From NCBI RefSeq assembly GCF_023544465.1, contig NZ_JALPVL010000010.1, positions 186,001 to 250,000 on the forward strand: a stretch of DNA of 64,000 nucleotides. The letters are read 5' to 3'. Positions 42,203-51,363 of this stretch are shown here, one piece after another. The notes beneath the pieces are model-generated. The model saw only the letters and a program-made list of their open reading frames with translations. It did no database searches and was not told where the DNA came from. The translations under genes were made by a program, and so were the position numbers. The DNA comes from Paractinoplanes maris. Its GTDB lineage: Bacteria > Actinomycetota > Actinomycetes > Mycobacteriales > Micromonosporaceae. Each line of letters starts with the position of its first letter. The first letter of the stretch is position 1.

Positions 42203-43054
42203 ATGATCGTCATCACCGGTGCCACCGGACAGCTGGGTTCCCGCATCGTCGACCGCCTGCTCGAGCGTGTGCCGGCCGCCGAGGTCGGTGTCAGCGTCCG
42301 CGACGCCACCAAGGCAGGCCGGCTCGCCGAGCGCGGTGTGCGGGTCCGCGAGGGAGATTTCACCGCACCCGACGGCCTCGCGCACGCCTTCGAGGGTGCC
42401 GACCGCGTCCTGGTCATCTCCGCGTCGATCCGGGGCGACGGGGCCGTGGCGGCCAACAAGGCGGCTATCGACGCCGCCCGCGACGCCGGCGCGCGGCGGA
42501 TCCTCTACACGAGCCACCAGGCGTCGTCGCAGGACTCCCTGTTCGCCCCGCAGCTCACCCACGCCGAGACCGAGGACTACCTGGCCTCGCTCGAGGTGCC
42601 CTTCACCGCGTTGCGCAACGGCTTCTACGCCAGCACGCTCAACTACTACCTCGGCGCGGCCCTCGAGACCGGAGCGCTGGCCCTGCCGGCGGACGGCCCG
42701 TTCTCCTGGACGGCGCACGACGACCTGGCCGAGGCGGCCGCCATCGCCCTCGCCGAGGACGCACTCGACGGTGTCACCCCGCCGCTGACCGCCCCCGAGC
42801 TGCTCGACTTCGAGGCCGTCGCCGCCGTCCTCAGCGACGTGACCGGCCGCGACATCAAGCGTGTGGTGCTCGCCGACGACGAGTGGAAGGCCGCCGCCGT
42901 CGCCGGCGGCATGCCCGCCTTCGCCGCCGACTTCACGCTCGGCATGTTCCGCGCGGCACGCCGGGGCGAGTTCGCGGTGACCGACCCCACCCTCGAGAAG
43001 CTGCTCGGCCGTCCGGCCCGCACCGTCCGCGAGGAGCTCGCTGCGGGCCGGTGA
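42203..43054 (+). CDS. NmrA-like NAD(P)H oxidoreductase, QorB/YtfG type
   Basis: Atypical short-chain reductase of 283 residues. The nucleotide-binding loop is IVITGATGQLGSRIVD. RILYTSHQASSQDSLFAPQ and FTALRNGFYASTLNYYLG match the QorB/YtfG quinone reductase and NmrA family. The enzyme would reduce quinones or act as a redox sensor. The ATG has AAGGAG upstream. It is divergent from a TetR regulator that probably controls it. Confidence 0.85.
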   Translation: MIVITGATGQLGSRIVDRLLERVPAAEVGVSVRDATKAGRLAERGVRVREGDFTAPDGLAHAFEGADRVLVISASIRGDGAVAANKAAIDAARDAGARRILYTSHQASSQDSLFAPQLTHAETEDYLASLEVPFTALRNGFYASTLNYYLGAALETGALALPADGPFSWTAHDDLAEAAAIALAEDALDGVTPPLTAPELLDFEAVAAVLSDVTGRDIKRVVLADDEWKAAAVAGGMPAFAADFTLGMFRAARRGEFAVTDPTLEKLLGRPARTVREELAAGR

Positions 43055-43067
43055 CACTCCTGGCAGC

Positions 43068-44747
43068 ATGGCGGTCATGGGACGCGAATGGCTGGCTGAT
43101 GCCGTGATGTACGAGATCTACCCGCAGTCGTTCGCCGACTCGAACGGTGACGGGGTGGGGGATCTGCGCGGCGTGATCGACAAGCTCGACCACATCGCCT
43201 CGCTCGGGGTGAACGTCATCTGGTTCAACCCGTGCTTCGCGTCGCCGTTCGTCGACGCCGGCTACGACGTGTCCGACTACCTGACGATCGCGCCGCGGTA
43301 CGGCACCAACGACGACCTGGCCGAACTGGTGACCAAGGCCCGCGAGCACGGCATCCGCATCGTGCTCGACCTGGTCGCGGGGCACACGTCGATCGAGCAT
43401 CCCTGGTTCCGGAAGGAGCTGAACGCGGACGGCCCCGACCCGGAGGGCGACCGCTACATCTGGACCGAGGAACTGCCCGACCGTACGTGGACCCGCGACC
43501 AGCCCGGCCGGCCGGCTTGGGTCCGGTCGCCCGGGCCGCGCCGCGGCTATTACCTCAAGAACTTCTACGACGAGCAGCCCGCGCTGAACTTCGGCTGGGT
43601 CGAGCGCCCCGCGGCCGCGCCCGAGGAGCTGCCCCTGCAGGACGAGTCCGACCAGCCGGCGGACGTCCGGGTCGAGCGCCCGCGGGACGACTCGTGGCGC
43701 GACGCGACCGACGCGCCCGGCCCGCTGCGCAACCGGCAGGCGCTGCGCGACATCATCGCCCACTGGCTCGACCTGGGCGTGGCCGGTTTCCGGGTCGACA
43801 TGGCTTTTTCCCTGGTCAAGGACGAGGAGCTGACCCGGGGATACGCGGAGACCGTGGCGCTCTGGCGGGAGCTGCGCGAGTGGCTCGACAAGGCCTATCC
43901 CGACGCGGTGCTGATCCCCGAGGGGGCCGAGCCGCGCACCGGCGGGCCGCTCGCCTTCGACGCCGACTTCTTCCTGGTCATCCATGACGCGCACGCCAGT
44001 CTCTTCAACAACCAGTACGCCGGCCGGCTGCCGTTCCAGGCCCCGCGCGAGCCGTTCTTCGACGCCGAGGGCCGGGGCAGCACCCGGCCGTTCCTCGACG
44101 CCTGGGCCACCGCGCGCGACAACCACCCCGATCGCTCGATCATCCTGGCCACCGCGGACCACGACTTCGACCGCCTGCGCTGCGGCCCGCGCACGCCCGA
44201 GCAGCTCGGCGCCGCGTTGATGTTCCTGTTCACCTGGGGCAGCGTCCCCTGCCTGTACTACGGCGACGAGATCGGCATGCGATACCTCCCCGGGCTGCCC
44301 GACGTCGAGGGCTCGATCTGCGATCCGGGCTACAACCGGGCGGGCTGCCGCACCCCCATGCAGTGGGACGACACCGCCAACGCCGGCTTCTCCACCGCCG
44401 GGCCCACCCAGCTCTACCTCCCCATCGACCCCGACCCGGACCGCCCCACGGTCGCCGCCCAGCAGAACGACCCGTCGTCGACCCTGAACCTCGTCCGTGA
44501 GCTGATCGCGCTGCGCACAGCCACCCCGGCCCTGGGCACCCGGGCGTCGACCGTCGTCGTCTCGGAGGGATACCCCTTCGCGTACGTCCGGGGCGGCACC
44601 CACCTCGTCGTGCTGAACCCGCGCCGTGAGCCGGCCACCCTGCCCTTCGACGGCGCCACCGCGATCCGGGCCTCCGGCGTGGACATCACCCCGGGCGAGC
44701 TCCGGCTGGCCGGTTTCGGCTACGGCGTCTTCGCCATGCCGGCATAG
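43068..44747 (+). CDS. GH13 alpha-glucosidase / trehalose-synthase-like enzyme
   Basis: The product is 559 residues with an N-terminal (beta/alpha)8 barrel and a small C-terminal beta domain. Catalytic residues are the nucleophile D244 (GFRVDMAF), acid E285 (VLIPEGAEP) and D366 (ATADHDF), where the usual NHD is replaced by DHD. The start YEIYPQSFADSNGDGVGDL is the oligo-1,6-glucosidase-type signature. There is no signal peptide, so it acts in the cytoplasm on imported alpha-glucosides. A second ATG at 43077 is possible. Its last 28 bp overlap the convergent HEAT gene. Confidence 0.88.
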   Translation: MAVMGREWLADAVMYEIYPQSFADSNGDGVGDLRGVIDKLDHIASLGVNVIWFNPCFASPFVDAGYDVSDYLTIAPRYGTNDDLAELVTKAREHGIRIVLDLVAGHTSIEHPWFRKELNADGPDPEGDRYIWTEELPDRTWTRDQPGRPAWVRSPGPRRGYYLKNFYDEQPALNFGWVERPAAAPEELPLQDESDQPADVRVERPRDDSWRDATDAPGPLRNRQALRDIIAHWLDLGVAGFRVDMAFSLVKDEELTRGYAETVALWRELREWLDKAYPDAVLIPEGAEPRTGGPLAFDADFFLVIHDAHASLFNNQYAGRLPFQAPREPFFDAEGRGSTRPFLDAWATARDNHPDRSIILATADHDFDRLRCGPRTPEQLGAALMFLFTWGSVPCLYYGDEIGMRYLPGLPDVEGSICDPGYNRAGCRTPMQWDDTANAGFSTAGPTQLYLPIDPDPDRPTVAAQQNDPSSTLNLVRELIALRTATPALGTRASTVVVSEGYPFAYVRGGTHLVVLNPRREPATLPFDGATAIRASGVDITPGELRLAGFGYGVFAMPA

Positions 44748-45850
44748 GCGCGCATGGCGTCGGCGTCCAGCGGAAGCCCGTAACCGCCGATCAGCCACCG
44801 GAAGGTGCCGTAGGCGCGCTCCAGGAACAACCACGTCGACGGGGACGCGGCAAGCACCCGGACCACGCGTTTCTGGCGCTCGGTGAGGTCGTCGAACGGC
44901 GTCCCGGCGGCGATCGGCCCGTGCGGGAAGACGCGTCGCAACGCCTCCTCGACCACGGGCTGCGCCTGCACCCCGGACACCGCCGGGATGCGGGTCAGCA
45001 GCACGTCGAGCGCCTCATCGTCGTCATCACCCAGCACGAGCCGCAACGACCGGGCGGCGTAGCCGGCCAGATCGCCGTCGAAGTAGGGCACCTCGGTCCG
45101 CTCGGCGCCCCCGGCCCAGCGCAGCAACTCGTCGACGACCGCCCGCGAGGCCTGCCGCCCGTGGACCCGGGCCAGCGCGATGGCCACCGCGCCGCGGACG
45201 ACCCCGCGCGGATCACCCTCGGCGCCGGACGGGGCGATCCCGCGCAGCCCGAGCGAGATGATCGCGGTCGCGGCGACGGACGCGTCCTCGTCGGCCAGCG
45301 GCAGCGGGGCCTCGGCGGCGAACCAGCCCAGCGCGTAGGTGGCCGCCTCGCGCACCGCCGGGTCACCGTCGGACAGCAGCGAGGCGAACAGCGGCACGCC
45401 CTCGCCGACCGCCTCGTAGACCTGCAGCTCGATGCGCGCCTGCACCCGATCCTGATCGCTCTCGGTCAGGGCACCGAACCGCTCGGCGCCGCCGTCGGCC
45501 GGCAGCGCCTCCCCACCGGCGGCCGCCGACCGCAGCTCGTCGAGCGGGAAACCGTCGGGCAGGTAGGCCTCGTCGTAGCCGATCGCCAGCGCGACCAGCA
45601 ACTCGATCAGCGAGGCCCGGGCCGGTGTGCCCGCCGCGGCCACCATCTCGAGCAGGAACGGCACCGCGGGCGCACTGGCCTCGAAACGCGTGCCCTGATG
45701 AAAGATGGTGCCGTAGAGATTCCACAAAGCTTTCTTGCGCACATCGGCGTCGTCGGACAGCAGCGCCCGCAGATCAGCGGGCACATCGTCAGCCGGGCCA
45801 TAGGCATGGTGAAGGTCGGACCAGGGCACGTCATCCAGCTTCTCGAGCAC
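44720..45850 (-). CDS. HEAT-repeat protein
   Basis: The product is 376 residues built of paired helices such as AVPFLLEMVAAAGTPARASL, VPLFASLLSDGDPAVREAA, with YALGWFAAE, and AVAIALARVHGRQASRAVVD. It is an actinobacterial armadillo/HEAT-like scaffold, cytoplasmic and without catalytic motif; binding to protein partners is inferred from the fold. It overlaps the GH13 gene tail-to-tail by 28 bp, which could produce antisense interference between the two messages. Confidence 0.8.
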   Translation of the reverse strand: MLEKLDDVPWSDLHHAYGPADDVPADLRALLSDDADVRKKALWNLYGTIFHQGTRFEASAPAVPFLLEMVAAAGTPARASLIELLVALAIGYDEAYLPDGFPLDELRSAAAGGEALPADGGAERFGALTESDQDRVQARIELQVYEAVGEGVPLFASLLSDGDPAVREAATYALGWFAAEAPLPLADEDASVAATAIISLGLRGIAPSGAEGDPRGVVRGAVAIALARVHGRQASRAVVDELLRWAGGAERTEVPYFDGDLAGYAARSLRLVLGDDDDEALDVLLTRIPAVSGVQAQPVVEEALRRVFPHGPIAAGTPFDDLTERQKRVVRVLAASPSTWLFLERAYGTFRWLIGGYGLPLDADAMRAYAGMAKTP

Positions 45851-45887
45851 GGCGAGACCCTACTGCGGGCGTACGACATTTTCGGCC

Positions 45888-46675
45888 TCACCGCGGCGCG
45901 AGGAGTCGCAGCCGGATCTTGTCGTCGTAGGGCACGACGAACGTGCTCGACTCGTCCGTCCACTGCGCCGGCACCAGGAAGAGCCGGTCATCGGACTGCA
46001 GGAGCAGGCGGAGGCCGCGGTATTCGTGACGGGGCTCGACACCCTGGCCGAGGTCGGCGTGAGTCACCCCGGCCGGCGTGCTGGGCAGCGCTTCCTCGGT
46101 GAAGAGCACCACCTCGGGCCGCCGGCTCAGGACCTGTGACTCGGCTTCGGCACGCCCGGTGCCGTACGCTCCGGCGAAGCTGTTGGCGGCCCACAACAGA
46201 CCGACCAGCAGTACGCCGAACGCGCCCACGACCAGGCCGCGCTCCATCCGTGCGGCGAATTCCCCGCGATACCACGAGTCCTCTCCGGCCTCTCGAGCAT
46301 GACCCGTCGAGCGGTCCAGGCCGCGTACACGATCAGCGGAGCACCCACCGCGAGGGAGAGCGGCGTCGCGCCCGGTGTCTCGCCGGCGGCGACCGCCGGA
46401 CGGAGCATGCCGATCAGGGCCCGGCCCACCAGGAGCAAGCCCACGGTGGCGGCGGGTTCGGAGCGTCCGTGATGGCCGGGGTGGTGTCCCGGCGCTCGGG
46501 TGTGTCCGTTGTCGCGTCAGGCGAGACCGTGGTGCTCGGCCCGGCCCACACGCCGACCTCGGGCTGGCTGCTCAGCGCCAGCCGGACCAGACAGGTGCCG
46601 CCGAGGACGGCGATGACCGCCACGACAAGGCCGGTCAGGATCCACGGCTTCGGGTACGTCGCGAAAGGGTCGCAT
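45888..46675 (-). pseudogene. Membrane-protein gene broken by frameshifts
   Basis: A plausible start (ATG 46675 after GGAGGTGG) is followed by coding-like sequence that continues in other frames. The segments are KPWILTGLVVAVIAVLGGT (first helix), then VGLLLVGRALIGMLRP, SLAVGAPLIVYAAWTARRVM (helices), then EAGEDSWYRGEFAARMERGL and VVGAFGVLLVGLLWAANSFA, ending YDDKIRLRLLAPR. Joined, they make one protein of about 260 residues with four helices. At least three frame changes (near 46650, 46440 and 46290) separate them. Either the gene is decayed, or the assembly has indel errors here. The last 119 codons are open by themselves. Confidence 0.65.
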
Positions 46676-46771
46676 CGCCACCTCCGAGGACTACGCAGCG
46701 CGACGGTACGCCGTATACCGGTCGTGCGCTGTCGGTAAACAGCGATTGCCCGATCGTGGCAGGGTGGAGCG

Positions 46772-47722
46772 ATGCCGCACGAGGTCGAGGTGTTCGAGCG
46801 TTTCCGGGGTCGCCTGGAGGCGATCGCCTATCGGCTGCTGGGGTCTGCTCAGGATGCGGAGGACGCGGTTCAGGACACGTTCCTGCGGTGGCAGGCGGCG
46901 GAGCGGGCGGAGATCCGTACGCCGGAAGCCTGGCTGACCAAAGTGCTCACCAACCTCTGCCTCAACCAGCTGGCCTCGGCCCGCGTGCGGCGGGAGAGCT
47001 ATGTGGGTCAGTGGCTGCCGGAGCCCGTGCTCGACGGCGACCGCATGCTCGGGCCGGCCGAGACCGCCGAGCAGCGCGAGTCGGTGTCGATCGCGATGCT
47101 GACGCTGATGGAGCGGCTGACGCCGGCCGAGCGGGCGGTCTATGTGCTGCGCGAGGCCTTCGGCTACCCGCACGGTGAGATCGCCGAGATCCTCGACCTC
47201 AGCGAGGCGAACAGCCAGCAGCTGCTGCGCCGCGCCCGGCAGCACCTGGCCACCGACCGGTCCCGGGTGGAGGCCGATGCCGCCGCCACCCGCGAGATCG
47301 TCGAGGAGTTCCTGGCCGCCGCCCTCGGGGGCGAGATCGAGCCGCTGGTCAAGCTGCTCACCGAGGACGCGCGGGGCGTGGCCGACGGCGGCGGCGAGGT
47401 TCCGGCCCGGGGCACGCCGATCCTCGGGGCGCTCGCCATCGCGCGGGTGCTGCGCGGCGCGCTCAAGCCCGACCTGGCCAAGCGGTTCATCGGCGGGGGC
47501 CGCATCGCCTTCTACGCCGCCGTGGTCAACGGCGGGCCGGCGGCGCTGGTGGCTCTGGACGACGCGGGCGGTGAGCGGATCGTCGGTGTCGTCTCGCTCG
47601 AGCTGACGCCGCGGGGCATCGCCACGATCCTGATCCAGGCCAACCCGGCCAAGCTGGCCCGCCTGAGCCGGTGGTGGGCCGGCGCCGACCGCGGGGAGCC
47701 CCTGATCGAGAACTGGTCCTGA
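46772..47722 (+). CDS. ECF41-type sigma factor (SigJ-like)
   Basis: The product is 316 residues, longer than ordinary ECF sigma factors. Region 2 (AYRLLGSAQDAEDAVQDTFL, with RWQAAE) and region 4 (AFGYPHGEIAEILDLSEANS, with QQLLRRARQHL) are clear. The C-terminal SnoaL-like extension carries the ECF41 motifs WLPEP, ADGGGEVPA and NPAKL, by which these factors regulate themselves without a separate anti-sigma factor. The next gene encodes an oxidoreductase, as expected for ECF41 loci, which usually control a nearby oxidoreductase, decarboxylase or epimerase. Confidence 0.93.
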   Translation: MPHEVEVFERFRGRLEAIAYRLLGSAQDAEDAVQDTFLRWQAAERAEIRTPEAWLTKVLTNLCLNQLASARVRRESYVGQWLPEPVLDGDRMLGPAETAEQRESVSIAMLTLMERLTPAERAVYVLREAFGYPHGEIAEILDLSEANSQQLLRRARQHLATDRSRVEADAAATREIVEEFLAAALGGEIEPLVKLLTEDARGVADGGGEVPARGTPILGALAIARVLRGALKPDLAKRFIGGGRIAFYAAVVNGGPAALVALDDAGGERIVGVVSLELTPRGIATILIQANPAKLARLSRWWAGADRGEPLIENWS

Positions 47723-47788
47723 CGACCTGTCAGGAATCGCGCCGCTGTCCGGTTCAAGAGGCACGCCTACCGGACAGGAGCGCCATCC

Positions 47789-48946
47789 ATGAAGCACCGC
47801 ATCGTCGTCCTCGGAGCCGGGTACGCCGGCACGCACGCCGCGGGCCGTCTCGCCCGCCGGCTGCACCCCGGCGGCACCGGGATCACCGTGGTCAACGCCG
47901 ACCCCGACTTCGTCGAGCGCCTGCGCCTGCACCAGCTGGCCACCGGGCAGGAGCTCCCGGCCCGCCCGCTGGCCGGCGTCTTCGCCGGCACGGCGGTCGA
48001 CGTCCGGACCGAGCGGATCACGGCCGTCGACGCCGGGCGGCGGCGGGTGATTCTCACCGACCGCGAGATCCCGTACGACACACTGGTCTACGCCCTCGGC
48101 AGTGCGGCCACCGCGCCCGGGCACAACGTCGCCACCCGGCCCGCCGCGTTGCGGTTGCGCGAGCGCCTGGGCGAGCTCCGCGCGGGCGAGACCGTCCTGG
48201 TCGTGGGCGGGGGCCTGACCGCGATCGAGCTGTCGACCGAGATCGCCGAGTCCCGCCCGGACCTCCACGTCGCGATCGCGGCCCGGGCCGGTGTCGGTGA
48301 CTGGCTCGGCGACAAGGCCCGGCGGCACCTGGGCCGGGTGTTCGACCGGCTCGGCATCACCGTCCACGAGCACACCACGGTCACCGGGGACGGCGAGCCG
48401 ATCCCGGCCTCGGTCACCGTGTGGGCCACCGGCTTCACCACGCACCCGATCGCCTCGGCGTCCGAGCTGACGGTCTCGCCGACCGGCCGCCTCGTGGTCG
48501 ACGGCTCGATGCGCTCGGTCTCGCACCCCGAGGTGTACGCCGTGGGGGACGCCGTGTTCGCCGAGGGCCCCGACGGGCGGCCGTTGCGGATGGCCTGCGC
48601 CACGGCGATCCCGACGGCCTGGCAGGCGGCCGACGCCATCGCCGCTCGCCTCACCGGACGACGGGTTCCGAAAGGGTTCCCGATCCGCTACTACGGTCAG
48701 TGCGTCAGCCTGGGCCGGCGCGACGGCGTCCTGCAGTTCGCCACGGCCGACGGCCGGTCGGTGGCGGCCGCCGTCACCGGCCCGCGAGCTGCCCGCATCA
48801 AAGAGTTCATCTCTTCGGGTACGGGGTGGAGCCTGACCCGCCCGACGGTGCTGATGCCGGTCCGGCGCCGTCAGATCCGCAGTGCTCCGGGGGCGCCGGG
48901 TGGCACCACCGGGCGTACGGGGGAAACCGCCGGCAGTCGGCGGTAG
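47789..48946 (+). CDS. NDH-2-like FAD/NAD(P) oxidoreductase
   Basis: The product is 385 residues. The FAD-binding loop is IVVLGAGYAGTHAAGRLARR, the NAD(P) loop TVLVVGGGLTAIELSTEIAE, and the flavin-contact GEVYAVGDAVFAE-like segment is HPEVYAVGDAVFAEG. Overall it resembles type II NADH dehydrogenases and MvaF-like reductases. It follows the ECF41 gene by 66 bp and is its probable target. The 3' end overlaps the convergent GMC oxidase gene by 76 bp. The C-terminal tail (RQIRSAPGAPGG) is basic and low-complexity. Confidence 0.85.
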   Translation: MKHRIVVLGAGYAGTHAAGRLARRLHPGGTGITVVNADPDFVERLRLHQLATGQELPARPLAGVFAGTAVDVRTERITAVDAGRRRVILTDREIPYDTLVYALGSAATAPGHNVATRPAALRLRERLGELRAGETVLVVGGGLTAIELSTEIAESRPDLHVAIAARAGVGDWLGDKARRHLGRVFDRLGITVHEHTTVTGDGEPIPASVTVWATGFTTHPIASASELTVSPTGRLVVDGSMRSVSHPEVYAVGDAVFAEGPDGRPLRMACATAIPTAWQAADAIAARLTGRRVPKGFPIRYYGQCVSLGRRDGVLQFATADGRSVAAAVTGPRAARIKEFISSGTGWSLTRPTVLMPVRRRQIRSAPGAPGGTTGRTGETAGSRR

Positions 48947-50511
48947 GGCGCGCCCAGCGGTGGCCGGGGGTCGGGCTCGCCGGCGTTGGGCCACAGCGAG
49001 AGGGCCCGCTCGGCCATGGCGGTGATCGTCAGCGACGGGTTGACACCCAGGTTGGCGGCCACCGCCGAGCCGTCGATCACGTGCAGACCGGGATGGCCGA
49101 AGAGCCGGTGGTACGGGTCGATGACCCCGTTCGCGGCCGTCGTGCCGATGCTGCACCCGCCCAGGAAGTGGCCGGTCACCGGGCGGCCGGCCAGCTCGGT
49201 GACCGCGCCCAGCGGCACCCCGCCGATCTGCGCGGCCGCCCGCCGGGCCACGTCGTGAGCCGCGGGCACCCACTCCGGATTGGGTGCGCCGACACCCTGG
49301 CGGGTGCGCAACCGGCCGCGGCGACGGTGCACGGTGATGGAGTTGTCGAGCGACTGCATGGCCAGCAGCACGACGGTCTGCTCGGACCAGCGGCGCGGCC
49401 AGGCCAGCAGCCGCAGGTTCCGGCGGTCGCGGACGAGCTCGCGCAAGCCGGCCAGCAGACGCGACCGGCCGCCGGCGTCGTCGACCAGCACTGTCGACAT
49501 CAGGGCGAGCAGATTGCTGCCCTTGCCGTATCGGACCGGCTCGACGTGGGTGTCGGCGTCGACGTGGATCGACGAGGTGATGGCGATGCCGTGGCTGTAA
49601 TCGGCGTCGCCGCGGGCCGTGCGGGCGCCGAGGATCGACTCCGAGTTGGTGCGGCTGAGCTCGCCCAGCCGGGGCGAGACGTGCGGGAGCCGGCCCCGGT
49701 CGCGCAGGCGGTGCAGGAGGCGCTGGGTGCCGAGCGCGCCCGCCGCGAACACCACCTGCCCGGCGGTGAAGGTCCGGCGGCTGGGGCCGCCGGTGCGGTG
49801 GGTGCGGACGGTGAATCCGCCGTCGGCCCGGGCGCGTACGTCGGTGACCGTCGTCAGTGGATGGACGGTGGCCCCCGCCTTCTCGGCCAGATACAGGTAG
49901 TTCTTGCCGAGGGTGTTCTTCGCGCCGACCCGGCAGCCGGTCATGCACGACCCGCAGAACGTGCACGATTCGCGGTCGGGTCCGGCGCCGCCGAAATACG
50001 GATCGGCTTGTCCGGGCCCGAAATGGATGCCCACCGGCGTACGCCGGAACGTCTTTTCCACACCCAGCTCGGTGGCCACCTGGAACAGCACCCGGTCGGA
50101 CGCCGTCTCGCGCGGATTGTCCACCACGCCGAGCATCCGCTTGGCCTGGTCGTAGGGCGCGGCCAGCTCGTCCTTCCAGTCGGTGACCGCCGACCAGCGC
50201 GGATCGTCGAAGAAACTGCCGGGCGGCTCGTAGAGGGTGTTGGCGTAGCCGAGGGAGCCGCCGCCCACGCCGGCTCCCGACATGATCAGCACATTGTCGA
50301 GAAGGGTCAGCCGCAGGATGCCGAAGCAGCGCAGCGCGGGCGCGTAGAGGTAGTGGCGCAGGCGCCACGAGGTGCGCGGGAGCTGATCGTCGGCGAAGCG
50401 GCGGCCGGCCTCGAGCACCCCGACCCGGTAGCCCTTCTCGGTCAGCCGGAGCGCGGTGACGCTGCCGCCGAAGCCCGATCCGACGACGAGGACGTCGTAG
50501 TCGTACGCCAT
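48871..50511 (-). CDS. GMC-family oxidoreductase, cholesterol-oxidase-like
   Basis: The product is 546 residues. The FAD-binding start is DVLVVGSGFGGSVTALRLTE, with MSGAGVGGGSLGYANTLYEP next. A Cys-rich stretch ESCTFCGSCMTGCRVGAKNT is typical of the cholesterol-oxidase-like branch of the family, and the C-terminal LHVIDGSAVAANLGVNPSLT is the FAD/active-site closing segment. It may oxidise a sterol or other hydroxylated lipid. The ATG at 50511 is preferred. The gene is divergent from an alpha/beta-hydrolase, and a Baeyer-Villiger monooxygenase follows that. Confidence 0.88.
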   Translation of the reverse strand: MAYDYDVLVVGSGFGGSVTALRLTEKGYRVGVLEAGRRFADDQLPRTSWRLRHYLYAPALRCFGILRLTLLDNVLIMSGAGVGGGSLGYANTLYEPPGSFFDDPRWSAVTDWKDELAAPYDQAKRMLGVVDNPRETASDRVLFQVATELGVEKTFRRTPVGIHFGPGQADPYFGGAGPDRESCTFCGSCMTGCRVGAKNTLGKNYLYLAEKAGATVHPLTTVTDVRARADGGFTVRTHRTGGPSRRTFTAGQVVFAAGALGTQRLLHRLRDRGRLPHVSPRLGELSRTNSESILGARTARGDADYSHGIAITSSIHVDADTHVEPVRYGKGSNLLALMSTVLVDDAGGRSRLLAGLRELVRDRRNLRLLAWPRRWSEQTVVLLAMQSLDNSITVHRRRGRLRTRQGVGAPNPEWVPAAHDVARRAAAQIGGVPLGAVTELAGRPVTGHFLGGCSIGTTAANGVIDPYHRLFGHPGLHVIDGSAVAANLGVNPSLTITAMAERALSLWPNAGEPDPRPPLGAPYRRLPAVSPVRPVVPPGAPGALRI

Positions 50512-50563
50512 GGCGTACGGTGGCACCGTTGTTGGCGGCCTGTCAATAAGCGGGGTGGAATCC

Positions 50564-51322
50564 ATGCGTCACCACCGGGAAGGTGCCGGCAGTCCGCTCG
50601 TGCTGATCCATGGGATCGGCAGCCGATGGCAGGTGTGGAAGCCTGTTCTGCCGCTGCTCGCCGCTCGTTTCGACGTGATCGCGGTCGATCTGCCGGGGTT
50701 CGGCTCGTCACCGCCCGACGGCGGGCCGGGCGACGTCGCGCATTTCGCCGACCGGGTCACCGAGTTGCTCGACGCGCTCGGCGTGGTGCGGCCCGCGGTG
50801 GGCGGAAGCTCGCTGGGCGCGGCGGTTGCCCTGGAACTGGGCCGGCGCGGGGTGGCCCGGTCGGTGACGGCTTTCGCGCCGATCGGTTTCTACGGCTCGT
50901 TCGGGGCGCGCTGGTGTCAGGCGACGGTGGGTGCGGCGCGGGCCGGCGGTGCTCTGCTGGGGCCGGTTCTGCCCGCTCTGCTGCGGACCCGGCCCGGGCG
51001 CGCCGCGCTGTGCGGCATCTTCTGTGCGCGGCCGCTGAACCTGTCGGCGCCCGATGCGCTGGCCGATGCCCGGGCCCTCGTGGCCGCGCCGGGCTTCGGT
51101 GCCAGCCGTCGGGAGCTGGCGAAGTGGCGCTTTCCCGGGGCCGGGGCGGTCCCGGTGACGGTCGCATGGGGGACCCGCGATCTCGTGCTGCCCTACGGTC
51201 AGGCGAGGCGGGCTCGTCGCCTGTTGCCCGCGGCCCGGCACGTACGCCTGACGGGGTGCGGCCACCTGCCCTTCGCCGACGATCCGCAAGCCTGTGCGCG
51301 GCTGCTCCTGGAGGCGGGCTAG
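50564..51322 (+). CDS. Alpha/beta-hydrolase
   Basis: The product is 252 residues. Catalytic features are the oxyanion LVLIHGIGSRWQVW, nucleophile Ser in VGGSSLGAAVAL, acid in WGTRDLVLP and His in LTGCGHLPFADDP. It belongs to the broad esterase/lipase group. The start ATG (50564) follows GGGTGGAA. The next gene is a Baeyer-Villiger monooxygenase only 41 bp away; a monooxygenase makes an ester or lactone and a hydrolase opens it, so the two probably act in sequence. Confidence 0.82.
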   Translation: MRHHREGAGSPLVLIHGIGSRWQVWKPVLPLLAARFDVIAVDLPGFGSSPPDGGPGDVAHFADRVTELLDALGVVRPAVGGSSLGAAVALELGRRGVARSVTAFAPIGFYGSFGARWCQATVGAARAGGALLGPVLPALLRTRPGRAALCGIFCARPLNLSAPDALADARALVAAPGFGASRRELAKWRFPGAGAVPVTVAWGTRDLVLPYGQARRARRLLPAARHVRLTGCGHLPFADDPQACARLLLEAG

Positions 51323-51325
51323 AGC

Positions 51326-51357
51326 CTATTGGCACACCGCCAATAGACTGCTAGTTT
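51326..51357 (+). promoter_or_regulatory. Leaderless promoter with overlapping palindromic operator for the BVMO gene
   Basis: CTATTGGC and GCCAATAG are perfect arms around ACACC (51326-51346). TTGGCA (51329) and TAGTTT (51352) are spaced 17 bp as -35 and -10. The GTG start at 51364 lies 7 bp after the -10 and has no ribosome binding site. Transcription would begin at the start codon, and a repressor bound to the palindrome would cover the -35 box. Confidence 0.65.
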
Positions 51358-51363
51358 CGGTCG

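Noticed and set aside
46691..50368. 1225-codon minus-strand frame
   Set aside because: It is antisense to the ECF41 sigma factor and oxidoreductase genes and out of frame with the GMC oxidase; no domain is seen.
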